Below are positions 6,521 to 7,165 of a stretch of 7,165 nucleotides of DNA, piece by piece. The DNA comes from Anaerolineaceae bacterium UBA6801. GTDB lineage: Bacteria; Chloroflexota; Anaerolineae; Anaerolineales; Anaerolineaceae. Within the stretch, counting starts at the first letter, position 1. The number at the start of each line of letters is the position of its first letter. The translations under genes and the position numbers were made by a program. The stretch lies in contig DKFH01000041.1 in the NCBI GenBank assembly GCA_002452315.1, forward strand, positions 4,764-11,928, given 5' to 3'. The notes beneath the pieces were generated by a model. The model did no database searches and had not been told where the DNA came from. It saw only the letters and a list, made by a program, of their open reading frames with translations.

Positions 6521-7165
6521 ATGATCCCGGTTAAATTAAGCATTGAAGGCTTTCTTTCTTATCGCCAGCCGGTAGAGCTGGATTTCACCACCTTCAGCCT
6601 GGCTTGTATCTCAGGCCAAAATGGTGCAGGCAAGTCCGCTCTGCTGGATGCCATCACCTGGGCGCTGTTTGGCCAGGCGCGCAAGCGTGATGAATCGGTG
6701 ATCAACAACGACCCCTCGGTCAAAGCCGCCCGGGTCACCTTCGATTTTGATTATGAGGGCGACCGCTACCGGGTGCAGCGCGTCAACCCGCGCGGCAAGA
6801 CCACCACGGTGGAGTTTTTTATCTGGTCCCAGGCCGGTGAGGAAGGGCGCTGGAAGCCCCTCACCGAGCGCACGCTGCGGGAGACCGATGATCGAATTGA
6901 GGCCACCCTGAGGATGAATTTTGATACCTTCACCAACGCCTCCTTCTTTTTGCAGGGCAAGGCCGACCAGTTCGCCACCGCCCGGCCGGCAGACCGCAAG
7001 CGCATCCTGGGCAATATTCTGGGCCTTGAAATTTGGGAAACCTACCGTGAAGCAGCCAGCCAGCGCCGCCGGGATATGGAGAGAGATGTTGAAGTCCTGG
7101 TAGGGCGCCTGAATGAGCTCCAAAGCGAACTGGATCAGGAACCCCAGCGCGTTGAACGCCTGGCG
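6521..7165 (+). CDS. sbcC: SbcC/Rad50-type ATPase, N-terminal part (cut by window edge)
   Basis: Only the first 215 codons are present. The N-terminus PVKLSIEGFLSYRQPVELDF is typical of SMC-like repair ATPases. Walker A GQNGAGKS lies at residues 32-39, followed by LLDAITWALFG, and the Q-loop FFLQGKADQF places its glutamine at 145. From about residue 172 the sequence becomes charged and helical, the start of the long coiled coil. In known systems this protein joins the Mre11/SbcD nuclease to hold and process DNA ends. The ATG at 6521 comes one base after the herA stop (TGAGATG), so the gene belongs to the operon. The FLQGKADQF motif fits Rad50/SbcC better than SMC or RecN. The C-terminal half, with signature and Walker B, lies outside, and no partner nuclease is visible here. 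Confidence 0.9.
   Translation, partial: MIPVKLSIEGFLSYRQPVELDFTTFSLACISGQNGAGKSALLDAITWALFGQARKRDESVINNDPSVKAARVTFDFDYEGDRYRVQRVNPRGKTTTVEFFIWSQAGEEGRWKPLTERTLRETDDRIEATLRMNFDTFTNASFFLQGKADQFATARPADRKRILGNILGLEIWETYREAASQRRRDMERDVEVLVGRLNELQSELDQEPQRVERLA

Noticed and set aside
6611..7123. 170-residue minus-strand reading frame opposite the SbcC-like gene
   Set aside because: The plus strand encodes clear Walker A and Q-loop motifs in this stretch.

Overview
The window reads as a chromosomal segment of moderately high GC, most likely from a member of the Chloroflexota (Anaerolineae-like). That assignment is an inference. It rests on a ThiXYZ-type ABC importer placed under an FMN riboswitch, an arrangement known as RibXY in Chloroflexi, beside a bacterial NurA/HerA repair cluster. 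No rRNA or tRNA gene, mobile element or CRISPR array was seen.

The layout is two divergent operons around a 383-base regulatory region (2601-2983). The left operon is on the minus strand. A consensus promoter (2821-2849) is followed by an FMN riboswitch (2659-2800) and an intrinsic terminator (2602-2633). Then come an ABC permease (ribX-like, 1791-2600), a lipoprotein substrate-binding protein (ribY-like, 771-1760) and an ATPase (17-787). Together they should form a complete riboflavin importer, switched off by transcription termination when FMN is plentiful.

The right operon is on the plus strand: nurA (2984-4171), a 197-residue gene with a HAS-barrel-like look (4168-4761), herA (4798-6519) and the first 215 codons of an SbcC/Rad50-type ATPase (6521 to the window edge). 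Tight spacing (ATGA overlap, 36-base gap, 1-base gap) argues for co-transcription. The HerA hexamer and NurA nuclease are known to form a DNA-end-resection machine that works with Rad50-Mre11 in archaea. Mre11/SbcD is not in the window.

The points most worth a second look are the extra HAS-barrel-like protein between NurA and HerA, which resembles the N-terminus of HerA without the ATPase. Next are the riboswitch-defined substrate of a transporter that sequence similarity alone would call thiamine-precursor or nitrate/taurine type, and the permease start codon lying inside the terminator hairpin. The last is a 10-bp inverted repeat that brackets the -35 box of the riboflavin operon and is transcribed by neither operon.
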